Assembly (NCBI RefSeq): GCF_020740795.1
Contig: NC_067291.1
Location: forward strand, 20,986,780 to 21,050,779
DNA length: 64,000 bases
Source: Apus apus
Lineage: Eukaryota; Chordata; Aves; Apodiformes; Apodidae
Reading direction: 5' to 3'
A program made the translations under genes and the position numbers. Shown one piece after another: positions 12,901 to 23,500 of the stretch (positions within the stretch are counted from its first letter, which is position 1; each line of letters begins with the position of its first letter). Under the pieces are notes generated by a model. It saw only the letters and a list, made by a program, of their open reading frames with translations. It did no database searches and was not told where the DNA came from.

Positions 12901-15900
12901 TAGGGAACAGTCAGAACAGCCACACATACCTTTGCTTCATAAAGGAGAGGTCCATGAAAACAAAGCACTCGTTCACCTGGAAGAAAGTTGCAGATAAGCA
13001 TCTTAGAACACCACCAATGTGCCACTTGTGTAAAATATGTTCCATCAAGCACAACACAGACTGAATCCTGCATCAATCTCAACAATTCCAAGGCAGATCC
13101 TGATTTGAGAAGCAGGCTGGTGTTTGAGAAGCAAATGCACTCTGTACAGAAGAGGAGCAGAACTCTGGTTATTCAAGGCCAAGAAGGGAAGGCTCCTGAA
13201 CTCCCTGAAGAGCACTCGTGCAAGGGCAGCTGTCTGCAAACCATGTCCAAGCCTGCCCAGGGTTTTGCAGAAGGGCTGGCGACCTCAGCACACAACTGGC
13301 AACAAAACTTCCAGTCTTGCTCAGAGTCCAGCCCCTGCCCACTCATGTTCAAGCCACCCCTGCTGCAGGGCTGGCACAGAGCCCTCCCACTCAGCCCTCA
13401 GCTTCAGACTGAACCCCACTGGCCCCACACAAATGGATGCCTTCAGCACCAGTGAACAACTGCAGAGAGCAGCAAGCAGGTAGAGCTGTCTTACTGCAAG
13501 GGATTCTGCAGTCTCCCTGACACTGCATTTTGATTCAGAGCAGGAACTTAACCGTCTCAAGAGATGCCATCTCTGCATCTTCAGCTTCTGACACACATGA
13601 AAACAAATGTTTGCAGCACTCCCTTTCCTGCAGGAAGCACACTCACCACCTGGTATTTCTAGCTCAATGAAGTCAGGAAAAGACAGACCCTGACACTGTT
13701 TTCCCATCTGACTTGTGGGACAGAAGAACACCAGGTTTGTGCAGCAGAAAGAAAAATTGTTCGCTTTGTGGTTTTTAAGTAGGAAGAGATTGTTTTTCAG
13801 TCTGTTTTTTCCCCTCAATGGCAAGGTCGTCCTGTGCAGTGGGAATGTGAAGGTACTTAACACAGGATATCTGGGCACAGATGTTTCCTCCTTGAAAGAT
13901 GCAGTACCTCACATTTTCAAAGAGTCAAGCTGCACAATACACTCCAGGGTGTAGCACACATCCAGTCCTTGCCACTGTTCCAGGACACACGGGACAGGAA
14001 AGCTGTCACAGCCACCAGGTGCCTGCTGTGCAGAACATACAGGCAGGTACTCATTCCACCTCCAGACTGGGCTGGGCAGGAGGTGTGGGCTGTCCCACCA
14101 GGAGCAGAACTCTGGATGCTACCAAAGCCCCTCATGTGGCCTGAAGCAGACGAGTAGGACTCAGACACCCCATTTCACCACCAGACCTGGGAGACACAGC
14201 AACAGCCTCTTCAACCAGCACAGCTGCTACCACATTTCACTTAACACACCCAGACCCCAATGAACAACATACAACTATAGAATTACTTCATTCCTACTAG
14301 AAAGCACAGCTCACGTTCCAAGATTTCATTACTATCCCATCTGTAGGATTCCATGCTCTGCACAGAACTGAAACAATTATGCACAGTAAAGTCTAGGAAC
14401 ATAAAACTGTCAAAGATGTCATTCAACTGGTAAAATGCTTCTATGTAGCAAGAAAGAAAAAGGCTTTAGAGAGGTTCTTACAGAAGTGCCCATTTTGATA
14501 CATTCAGTACTTTCATTATTATTTAAAAAATGGTCTTTATAATCAAGGCTAACCATCAGAAGTTACTGTATCATCCTGACAGGCCCTCGTGCTCACTAGT
14601 GCTGCTGGAAAAAGTGCAGTTACTCTGCAAGGCCCTTCCAGGCAAGATATCCAGTCCCTGCACTTTTCACCCTTTTAATATTACAGCTGACATCACAAAC
14701 ACATTTGTGGAAAAAAAGCCTACAAACTTGAACTTCTATACTAAATATAATTCCTCATATTCCTACAGCTGTGAACATAATTTCAGCCTGGAATTCTACT
14801 CAAGCTTTTTTTTTTCTGTGGTTCACTTGATTTCACGTTAATGTGAATCATACATTAACATCTTGATTATTCCTGCAGGTTGAAGACACCAGTGGTATCA
14901 CACATGGCACAGAAAGCTGAGGCATGAAGCACACACCATTCAAGTGTTATTAAGCTACCCCAAGGGGGCAGCCCCCAGTCACCCCTCTGCAAACGGAGCT
15001 TTTTACAGAGAAACCTCAATTGTGTGAAAAGTCCTGCTGAGAAGCCACAGTGAGGGGCAGACAGAGAAGAAGGGGTGGGGTGAGTTTTCATTTACCATCA
15101 TCCAGCCTTGTCATTGACCTGTGTTAGCATCAACCACAACCATTACCTAACAGTCAAAATTTATGCAAAAGAAGTCTCAGAAAAAGCATAATCTTAACCC
15201 TTATTCACCTAAACAAACACATCTGGTGCTTTGTTGTAAACATGGATTCCACCACAGCTGCCAGCTGTAATCCAAATACAGCCTGCATGAGGATCCTGAC
15301 TGAGCTCCCTTTCATGGAAGAGTAAATAATAACCATGTCACATGCTCAAGAAAATAAAAATGCTGACAGATTTAGAAGATTTCAACAGTTTTAATGCCAA
15401 TCAGTGTCCACATCTGCAAGAAAACAAAGCATGTTTAGAATAGCAGGGATGGGAAAGCCCCCCCCTCTTATTGTTAAGAAAGATGAGGAAGAGGAAGGGA
15501 GACAAAGACCACAGGAATTCATTTTCCCCACACACTCTCTCCCAGGTAGAGCAGAGCAGCCAAAGCTAAACCCCAAACCACCCTCTGTGCTGAGGGATCA
15601 CAGACACCGGAGCCGAGACCCGGCCTGGCCGGCGGCCTCCCCGAGGGAGCTGCACCACCCTCCGCTTCAGGACAAAGGAGGAGGCGGCCGGAGGCGGAGG
15701 CTGCAGCCGGGAAGGGCTCCCGACCCCAGCCCCCCCGGGCCCCGCAGCAGCCCGGGCCGCCCCGCACCCCCCGCACCGCCACCCGCCAGAAACCGCAGCG
15801 GCGCTTTCTTATTCTTCTCCCCCTTCTCGCCGTCCCCGCCCTCCTTTTTTTAAAAAAACCCGTTTCCTTGGTTTCTTGCCGGCCCGCCCGTTCTGCCAGA

Positions 15901-16104
15901 GGCAGGGCAAGGAAGCCAGGCCTTGCAGCCCCGCGGGGCGATGGCGGCGGGAACCCAGGGCCGGCCCCCCAACCCGGGGAGCCCCGAGCAGGCCTCGCTG
16001 CGTCCCCCCTCCCCTCACGCCGCTTACACCACACCCCGCTTCCCCACCCCCCCCCCGGACTCACCCTCCTGGAATTTGGGCTTGGGGTCCTGCTTGGGCG
16101 CCAT
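6820..16104 (-). CDS. MORF4L1: MORF4L1 (MRG15) chromatin protein, 5' part of gene (5 coding exons)
   Basis: MORF4L1 is a nuclear chromodomain / MRG-domain protein. The family is known as a subunit of NuA4/TIP60 acetyltransferase and SIN3-HDAC complexes that reads methylated H3K36 and binds PALB2. The coding parts seen are 16065-16104, 12930-12976, 9869-9936, 7533-7619 and 6820-6900, joined on the minus strand (323 nt, 107 codons plus two bases). The product begins MAPKQDPKPKFQEG and matches the family closely. The chromodomain covers about residues 12-60, with the aromatic cage residues Y26, Y46, W49 and W53 present. Residue 51 runs straight into NWDEW, so this is the short isoform; I did not see the 39-residue insert of the long human isoform. 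The lysine-rich linker and MRG domain are beyond the left edge. The gene is head-to-head with ADAMTS7. Identification is near certain. Confidence 0.96.
6937..6970. repeat. Perfect 17-bp tandem duplication
   Basis: The 17-mer AGCAGAAAAAGAAGCTT occurs twice head to tail in MORF4L1 intron 4. On the transcribed (minus) strand it is a pyrimidine-rich block about 37 bases upstream of the exon 5 acceptor. Confidence 0.9.
7533..7619 (-). CDS. MORF4L1: MORF4L1 coding exon 4
   Basis: This exon encodes the end of Asn52 to Gln81 (WDEWVPESRVLKYVDTNLQK onward), the end of the chromodomain with cage residue W53 and the start of the basic linker. The acceptor is TTTTTCAG and the donor is GTAAGTG. The reading QKQKELQKAN has Lys where human has Arg. 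Confidence 0.97.
7620..9868 (-). other. MORF4L1 intron 3
   Basis: This is 2.2 kb of A/T-rich sequence. It is where the extra exon of the long human MORF4L1 isoform would lie; I could not recognise that sequence. Nothing else is supported here. Confidence 0.6.
9869..9936 (-). CDS. MORF4L1: MORF4L1 coding exon 3
   Basis: This exon encodes residues 30-51 plus two bases of Asn52 (CVKVAIKDKQVKYFIHYSGW onward), the chromodomain core with cage residues Y46 and W49. The acceptor is CTGTTCCAG and the donor is GTAAGTAT. The intron upstream of it (9937-12929) shows no other feature. Confidence 0.97.
12930..12976 (-). CDS. MORF4L1: MORF4L1 coding exon 2
   Basis: This exon encodes residues 14-29 (GERVLCFHGPLLYEAK), the first strand of the chromodomain, including cage residue Y26. 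The acceptor is TTCTTCCAG and the donor is GTATGT. The 47-nt length keeps the frame between exons 1 and 3. Confidence 0.97.
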
Positions 16105-16310
16105 TTATAAGTGCCTCGGCCTCCTCCCGCCCCTCCCCGGGGCCTCACCCGCTCCGCACGCCGCGGCCCGCCCGCCCCGCGCAGGCGCCGCCGGCCCCGC
16201 CGCTCCTCGGCAGCTGCAGCCCGCGCTGCCCCGCAGCCTGCGCCGCGGCTGGACCTCGGGGAGCCTCCCTCCCTCCCTCCCAGCCCTGCCCCGCGTCCCT
16301 CAGCACCATC
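15600..16310 (-). promoter_or_regulatory. CpG-rich promoter region of MORF4L1
   Basis: Base composition changes sharply to G+C with frequent CpG around coding exon 1 (16065-16104), including GC-box-like CCGCCCC/GGGCGG runs. This fits a housekeeping CpG-island promoter. The transcription start cannot be placed from sequence alone. Confidence 0.6.
16065..16104 (-). CDS. MORF4L1: MORF4L1 coding exon 1 (start codon)
   Basis: This exon encodes residues 1-13 (MAPKQDPKPKFQE) plus one base of Gly14. The donor is GTGAGT. The start is supported by exact agreement with the family N-terminus. The bases just before the ATG read TTATAA. The following intron (12977-16064, 3.1 kb) is GC-rich near the exon and otherwise shows nothing I can name. 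Confidence 0.96.
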
Positions 16311-16530
16311 TCCAGGGCTTGGGAACCCCTCCGTGATGGGGACTCCCCCCCCTGGAGCCTGGCGACCCTTCCCGGGAAGAAGTTGTTCCTGATATCCAAT
16401 CTCAACCTCCCCCGGGCAACCTGGGGCCGTTTCCTCTGGTCCTGTCACTTGTTCCCTGGGACAAGAGACCGATCCCCCCTGGCTCCAACAAGGATCTCCT
16501 CTCGCCTCCTTTTCTGCAGGCTGAGCAACC
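16280..16530 (-). mobile_element. CR1 fragment between MORF4L1 and tRNA-Lys
   Basis: The segment 'tccctcagcaccatctccag ... ttgggaacccctccgtgatggggactccc' is the reverse complement of the CR1 tail seen at 34580-34660. The block 'gccgtttcctctggtcctgtcacttgttccctgggacaagagaccga ... ctttctgcaggctgagcaacc' is typical of avian CR1 3' regions. The element is in minus orientation. The two parts may be one element or two subfamily pieces. Confidence 0.75.
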
Positions 16531-16605
16531 TCCCCGCTCCCCCAGCGGCTCGGTTTGGTTGTCGATTGCCGGTTGCAAGCGCCGTGAGGAGTGCGGCTGG
16601 GAGGG

Positions 16606-16652
16606 GAAATAAAAAAATAAATTTAAAAAAAAATAAATTTTTAAAAAAAAAG
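16606..16652. repeat. A/T-only low-complexity tract
   Basis: A run of A and T only (aaataaaaaaataaattt...) sits inside otherwise GC-rich spacer, 48 bases beyond the 3' end of the tRNA. It could be the A-rich remnant of an old insertion. It shows no coding potential. Confidence 0.7.
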
Positions 16653-16699
16653 GTGAGACGAAGCAAGACAGAAAATACGCGGAGGCGCAAAAGTTGGAT

Positions 16700-16772
16700 C
16701 GCCCAACGTGGGGCTCGAACCCACGACCCTGGGATTAAGAGTCCCATGCTCTACCGACTGAGCTAGCCGGGC
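16700..16772 (-). tRNA. tRNA-Lys (anticodon CTT)
   Basis: On the minus strand the 73-nt sequence starts GCCCGGCTAGCTCAGTCGGT and ends in GTTGGGC plus discriminator G. The acceptor stem pairs 7 of 7 with two G-T pairs. The A box (TAGCTCAGTCGG) and B box (GGTTCGAGCCC) are intact, and the anticodon loop ACTCTTAAT gives CTT. A pol III stop (TTTT) lies at about 16690, just past the 3' end. There is no intron. The gene sits between two divergent protein genes. Confidence 0.97.
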
Positions 16773-17394
16773 TCCTTGCAAAGCAGTTTGGCTCCGCTGT
16801 ACTCGGCACGGCCCCGCGTCCCGCGCGCTGCTCGCCCAGGCCGCCCGGGGGCGCCCGCGCCGCCTTTGCGTGTTTCACCGCATCACTTCATCAGCATTAA
16901 CCCTCCCCCGGGGCCGGCGGACGCGGAGCTGCAGCAGGCGCGGCCGTCTAGGAAAGCGGGAGAATTGCCAGGCCCGTGAGCGGCCCCTTGCCCGCCGTGC
17001 TGCGGGCTTCTCCTTTCCTACCAGCCTGCTGGTCTGTCCCCATCTATCCCGCTGCCTCCGCCCGCCTGGGAGGCGAGATTCGTACTTCCCGCTCATTCCA
17101 CCCTGAGAAGGACATTTAAAAAGACGCAGCACGGGGAACCCTCAGCCCCGCTTCCCGTGCCCGCCTCAGCGAAGCTCCATTTCCCGTTTTTTTCCCCCGA
17201 AATCCGCGCAGCCCCGCGGCGGGGCCGGAGGGCAGCGCAGCAGTTGCTGACAGCGTCCGCCAGGGGGCGGCCTCGGGCCGCGGCGGGGCGGGCAACGCGC
17301 GCTGCCCGGCCCGGCCCTGCCTCGCCCTCCGCGGCCGCGGAGCCCCGCCCGCCCCGCCGGCACGGCCCGCGCTCAGCCGCCCGCTGCCCGCACC

Positions 17395-17500
17395 ATGCCG
17401 GCCCCGGCCCCGGCCCCGGCCCCGGCCGGCCTGCTGCGCCTCGCCGCCGCGCTGGCGCTGGCCGCGGGATCGCAGGCGGGCGGAGGGACCGCGCCGACAG
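17395..17500 (+). CDS. ADAMTS7: ADAMTS7 coding exon 1: start and signal peptide
   Basis: This exon encodes residues 1-35 plus one base. The ATG is in good context (GCACCATGC). The peptide has a Pro-Ala n-region coded by GCCCCG repeats, then the hydrophobic core [13 protein letters not shown], with likely cleavage after about A28. The donor GTCCGC is weak but gives the right phase (G + AG = Glu) for exon 2. The exon end is the least certain in the gene. Confidence 0.8.
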
Positions 17501-20500
17501 GTCCGCGGAGGGGAGCGCGGAGGGGTGCGGGAGGCGCGGGGAGGGCGCGCGGGGTGCGGGGGTGCGGGCGGGGATGTCCGCGGAGTGCGGGAGTGGATGC
17601 GGGGATGTCCGCGGGGTGCGGGGATGTCCGCGGGGTGCGGGGATGGATGCGGGGATGTCCTTGGAGTGCGGGGATGGATGCGGGGATGTCCGCGGAGTGC
17701 GGGGGATGGAGGTGGGGATGTCCGCGGCGTGCGGGGATGTCCGCAGCGATGTCCTTGGAGTGCGGGGGATGATGTCCTCGGGGTGCGGGGATGTCCGCGG
17801 GGTGCGGGGGATGATGTCCTCGGGATGCGGGGATGTCCGCGGCGTGGGGGGGATGGAGGTGGGGATGTCCGCGGAGTGCGGGGATGTCCGCAGCGATGTC
17901 CTTGGAGTGCGAGGGATGATGTCCTCGGGGTGCGGGGATGTCCGCGGCGTGCGCGGATGTCCGCAGCGATGTCCTCGGGATGCGGAGATGTTCTCGGGGT
18001 GCGGGGATGTCCGCGGGGTGCGGGGACGCAGGCGGGGATTTCCCCGCCGCTGCAGCCCCGCGCCGGGCTGGCTCCGCAGCTGCAGCGGGCCGGGCAGGGC
18101 CGGGCTCTCAGTTGTTCCCCGGTTACCCCGCGGCGCTCCCCGGTCCCCCCCGATTCCTTCCTGGCTCACTCCGGCTCCTCCGACCTCCCCCCGGCTGGGA
18201 AAGGTCCGGAGCGCTCGGAGCCCGGGGGGTGCTTTGCCCCCCTGAGACGGCTCCCAAACACCGTTTTGAAACTGGGATTTGGGATGGGGATTTTTGTTTT
18301 GTTTTGTTTTGCTTTGCTTTTCCTGGCATCTGTAATTAAGCAGCGGGAACGTGTGTGTGGAAACCGGGACCGGTCCAAGCTGGAGCCGGGCCCTGGAGCT
18401 GCACGGCCCCCCCTTACCCACCTCTGTCCCTCCCCAGCCTAACCCTGCCCCTGATCCTCTCCCAGGGAAAATCCCGACCCCCGTGGGCAGGAGGGGCAGT
18501 GTGGGGCCAGCCGTGGGTTCCTGCCTTTCCCTGCTCCCTTCCAGGGCAGTGGGCACCGGTTACCAAATCCAACTGGTATTTGGGTACCTGACCCCGCCGG
18601 GCTGCTCAGCATCCAGCTGAAGGTGTGGGAGAGGGAAGGTGATGAACCCTAAAGCCAACGTTGCACTGAACCCTCTCTTCCCAGAGCCTGCTCCCCTGCA
18701 CTCCAGCAGCGACATCGTTCATCCCATCAAGGTGGACGAGAGGGGATCCTTCCTGTCCTACGACTTGTCCCACCGGGCCCTTCACCGCAGGTCGCCTTCC
18801 CCCAGGAGCAAGTCTCTCGCCTTCTATGAGCTGCGCTACAAAGGAGAACCCCTGAAATTCAACCTGAGCCTCAACACCAACCTCCTGGCGCCCGGGTTCG
18901 TCAGCGAGAGGCGGTTCGGGGGCATCTCCAGTGCCAAGATCCAGCCCCTCACCCACAATTCCTGCCACATGCTGGGGGAGGTCCGGAGCCGGGCGCTGCC
19001 GGGGGGCCTGGCTGCGCTCAGCACCTGTGATGGCCTGGTGAGTATGGAGACCTTCAGCCTTCAGACCTTCAGGAGGTGGCAGGAGCTGTGTGAGATCCTG
19101 GTTTTCTGCTGAAAGCAAGAGGAAAACTCCTCCCGGCGGCAGCAGAGTCAGGGTCTCATCCCGTAGGTTTGATGCAGCCATGGATGAGCTGACCGTAAAT
19201 TTCCCATGGATTCCAGTGGTTTGGGAACTCTCCGGGACTGTGTTTACTTGTTTATGTCCAAATTCCCAAAGAGAGCAATTTTCATGTCGCCTCTGCCTTC
19301 TAATACATAAACACAGGGTTATGAGAAACATCTGAGAACAAGGTGCTCAAAACCCAGAGGTGTTGATGACAATAACTAACTCTGCAGCACATGCAGTGAC
19401 TGTACCACAACTCATGTACAGTGAAATGTTACATTTTGGGAACCCCTCCCCAGCCTTATCCCACTGCAGGTATTTTCAAAGGCGGCAGCAACCTGTGAGA
19501 GTGTAAATTTTGCTGAAAACCAAAGTCGCTTTCACAAATAAGACTCTTGTGTTTGTGCTTGGAAAAGCCAATTCATGACTTCAGCATCAATGTCCATGTC
19601 TCATCAGTTGGTGTCCGGCTCACCCAGGTCCGAGGTCCCCACAGGGGTTGAAAACCTCTTGGGGGTCTGCAGAGCTGTGTTACTGTACAATTGGGTAGCT
19701 CCCGTGATGCTCAGACCCCTGTTCTCAAAGGCTGCAGAAAATAGCCAGGCCCATTGTTTGGATAAAAAATAGGCTGATGGACCTGAGAGGAACCCACGAG
19801 CTTTTGATTCATTTTTCTGTGAATGGTCTAATTAGCCAAAGAAGGTTTCAGGGTGTCGTTTCCTGCTGAAGGGGCGATAGCAACAACATATCCTCCTGTT
19901 GTTTCGTGGAGGGGCCGTGCCCCTGGGCCTGGGGCTGACTTCCCTTGGTTGGAGTTCCTGCTGTGATCAAGTGTTGCTGCAGGTTGCCCTTCCGTGGAGG
20001 TTTCCTGGTCTGACCACGGGAAGTCTGGAAGCTGGTGCTTCACAACGATGGTGCTTCAGCAGGACAGAAGCTCTTTGCTGTCAGACACCCATTGGCTTCA
20101 ACCCCATCTGCACTTTGTGATGGCGTCTCTTTTTCCTTAGTGATCATGCTGGCATGTTCTCCTCTGTCTGGGAGTTTAGAGCTCAAAATACCTATAAAAC
20201 CAGTTCTTTTAGAGAACACTTCTTTAGTCCCAGAGAGTATTGCAAACCCTCTCCTGTTCCCGGGCCCTTCAGTGTGAGTCTGTGCTAGATGCAGGTGGCT
20301 GCACAGTGACAGCTTTGTCTCTCCCTGCCAGAAAGGCGTGTTCCAGCTGATGGACGAGGACTATTTCATCGAGCCAGTGTCCCCCAGCTCCTGGGAGGAG
20401 GGAGCAGCCCAGCCCCACAGGATATACAAGCGACAGGCACCCGAGCACGGGGCAGAGCAGGGCACGAGGCCACCTGCTCCACTGGAGACCTGTGGTGTGC

Positions 20501-23500
20501 AAGGTATGGTCCCCTTTCTCCTGTGTTTTGGGATGAGCCAGCAGCTCATCCTGGGGTTGGTATCTTTAAGTAAGTGAAGTGAGTCCTTTTGCAGTAAGTT
20601 TGAAACACAGGGCAGAAGGGTGCCCATGCAACCATTCCCTTAGGGGTTTATGATATGGGAAGGCTTGTTCAACTTGCACGTCAGGAGAGCTGGCTCGCTG
20701 AGCACCTGGCTGTGGGTTTGTGGCACTAATAGTGCAGCCCCCAAGTCACAGGAGACACCGCAGAGCACAGGGTAGTTGTTTTTTTCTCCTGCCAATTTTT
20801 CTGTATTTGCTTATGTTTCTCACATGACTCGGTGTGTGCTGAACCTCAGGCCTCTCCCCCTCATCTTTTCCTCCTGGCCCTGTTGCAAGCATCCCTTGAT
20901 TTGGAGACTGTCTATTTTCACTTCCTTGCAAACATCAGTTTCTGACCTGCCAGGGCACTGGACTTTGGGAGTCTCTCTGCTGCAGGGCACAGTGTGCATG
21001 CTGGTTCCTTCTGCTCTGCCTGGAGTAGATGGGTTGGATAAACTCCCAAACCCAAGATTCCAAGTAATGAGGAATTCAACGCATCCCCAGCAGCTCATGG
21101 GCACTTTTCTCCTTGTCTGCTGTGTCTTCCAGGCAGTGCATTTTGGTTTGCATGTTTCCTAGAGCTCCCTGCTTTAGGAGCCAGGTTACTTTTTCTACAA
21201 TCAGGTTATCTTCAGGCATTCTTCTGTTAATCTAAATTAATTATTTAATCTATGGTCATAATCGTAAGGGCTCCTTCTAGACTCTGAAGTCTGTTCATTG
21301 TAAATTAATTTAGCTGGGTGTAATAGGGCCTGTGTGTGATGCCTCTGGATCCCTGCTGCAGCCTGGGCTGACAAAGGGTGTGATGTGTGTGCCCTGAGAG
21401 GCAACCAAAAGTCTTTGGGCTTTTAATTACTGCAGCCTTTCATTTTGTACTGATTTATTGCCCGTTTTCGTTGCCAAACACCACCCAGGCAGATGGTGTT
21501 AGGCTGTTAGGTGTTAGTTAGCTTCTGTCAATACACACAGCAGCCTGTGTGTACAGCTGGGCAAGTCTTTGAGAGGGATCCAAAGGGAAAATGCCACACG
21601 AGCCCTTCCTGGGATCCCAGGAGCCCTCTGCACCCATCCCCTCTGCAGCATCCCGGCTGGAAGCTGAGCAGCAAAGGACACAATGGGAGAGAGCTCCAAG
21701 GAAGCTGTTGTGATTAAACTGTCACAGTGGTATTAGCAATTCATCACGTTATCCAGATACTTGGGATTTTTCGGGCTGGGGGATAAAACCCTCTTTCACA
21801 GCTAGCAAACAGTGTAGTCCATAACATGTAAAGTTCCATTGTTAATGGAGTAGGGCTGAGCCCTCAGAAACTGGTCCCAAAAGCAATTCCCACTGCGTGG
21901 GATGGGGTTTGTAAAGCCTTTACCCACTGTGGGGCTGACCCTGACCTTGATCTTGGAGCAGCGTCACAGGAAAAGTCTCCACATGAGAATTCCCAGTTGC
22001 TGGTGTGCCTGAGGAGCATCTGAGCTCTCCTCCACCTCCTGGCCCTCCTCAGCCCCATGAATGTTCCTGTTGTTTCTCCCCCGGGAAGGAGCAGAGTCCA
22101 CTCTCCACATGGCCAAGGAAATGTGTGGTCCTGCAATGTCTGGGTCTTGCCCAGGACATTGATGATCTTTGGGATTTGGCTCAAGACGTGGGTCCAGCTT
22201 TGTAGGCACAGAGTTCCTGGTGCTGGGGAGCTCTCTCTCCCTGCCAAGCACAGATCTGTGATGATAACCCCAAGTGTTGAGCTGCTGGGGCTGTTTCTGG
22301 GTGGTGCATGCTCAGGCATCTCTGCAGGGTTGCCTATAAATTTGTGTGTCAATGCAACCCCTGAGTGCTCAGCCCTGGGAGGCTCTGTGTTTCTTGTGGA
22401 ATCTTCCAAACCTGTTCCAGTCAAAGAAGTTCCTTCAAACGCTTTATTTTATGATTTTTTTTTTTCTATCATGCTGCTGAGCAAGAGGCTGAGGTCAGAG
22501 TCTTCACCCCCAGTGATTTTTTGGAACACACAGCACAGCAAAATGCATGTAGGTTATGGGTCTGTGTGGAGCCTCCTTCTCAACACTAAAAGGTTCTTTA
22601 TTTGAAGTTTAAAAAAAAAAAAAAGGCCTTGATGACATTTTACCAAAGTTGCAGACATTTTACAAAAGAAAAAAACCACAAAAGTCTCTTTTCCCCCCAT
22701 TACTCCCTCAGAATCTCAGGAAAGCCTGGAGAGGTCTGAGAAGCAGAGGGAAAGGTGGGAGCAGAAGCAGCACTGGAAGAGAAGAAGAAAGCAGCGCTCC
22801 ATCAGCAAGGAGAAGTGGGTGGAGACACTGGTGGTGGCAGACACCAAGATGATAGAGTACCATGGGAGCCAGAACATCGAGAAGTACGTGCTGACTGTGA
22901 TGAACATGGTGAGTCCTGGTCCCCTCAACTGCACAGCCACTGGCTGCCAGGACTCACTCCTGGTGGGACCTCAGCAAACCTTTCATGAGACAGGCTGTTC
23001 CCACCAGCTCGTTGGCTTTTCTGCATTGCTCCGTGCTCCATCCACCACAGGATGTGTCTACAAGGGTTTGTGTCAACAAGCCCGTGGCGAAAATCTCTGT
23101 ACAGGCAGCAGCAGCTCAGCCTGTAGTGGTTCCACCTTCCCCATGGACTGTTCCCTTCTCCTTTTCACCATGGGGGTGGATAACGTGGCCTCCCAGGGAG
23201 ATGCCCCAAGAGCAGGGCTGCTCCTCCTGCACCCCTGTTCCAAGGAAGGGAGGTGGTGGGTGCTGCGTTCCCCAGGCAGGCAACTTGGGGCACAGTTGAA
23301 ACTGAAACCACCCCGAAGCCTGCACTTGGGCCACCCACCACCCTCTGCGTGATAAGGAAACCTCCACGCAGGAGGAGAGACCTGCAGAGACCTGGGAGCT
23401 TTGGCTCAGGCTCCCTGGAGCCCGGGGCTGGCTGTGCCCGCCAAGGGAGGAGCTGCCATGGGAGCCAGTGCCAGCACTAGCCTGGCTTGCAGGAGAGGCA

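Larger units (their letters stand above)
16790..18240 (+). promoter_or_regulatory. CpG-rich promoter region of ADAMTS7
   Basis: A dense CpG stretch surrounds coding exon 1 (17395-17500) and extends through most of intron 1, with several CCGCCCC-type GC boxes at about 17280-17360. No TATA box is convincing. Much of the CpG content downstream of exon 1 comes from the minisatellite at 17551-18043. Confidence 0.6.

Noticed and set aside
15519-16448. 309-codon minus-strand frame and 296-codon plus-strand frame around MORF4L1 exon 1
   Set aside because: These are GC-rich CpG-island frames with Pro/Arg/Gly/Ala composition. The true MORF4L1 frame here is only 13 codons before its donor.
17093-18556. 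Very long open frames on both strands (487 codons minus; 362 and 305 codons plus) over ADAMTS7 intron 1
   Set aside because: They are read through the stop-free 19-bp CpG-rich minisatellite in several frames at once. The repeated [11 protein letters not shown]-like or DVRGVRGCP-like peptides reflect the repeat, not a protein.
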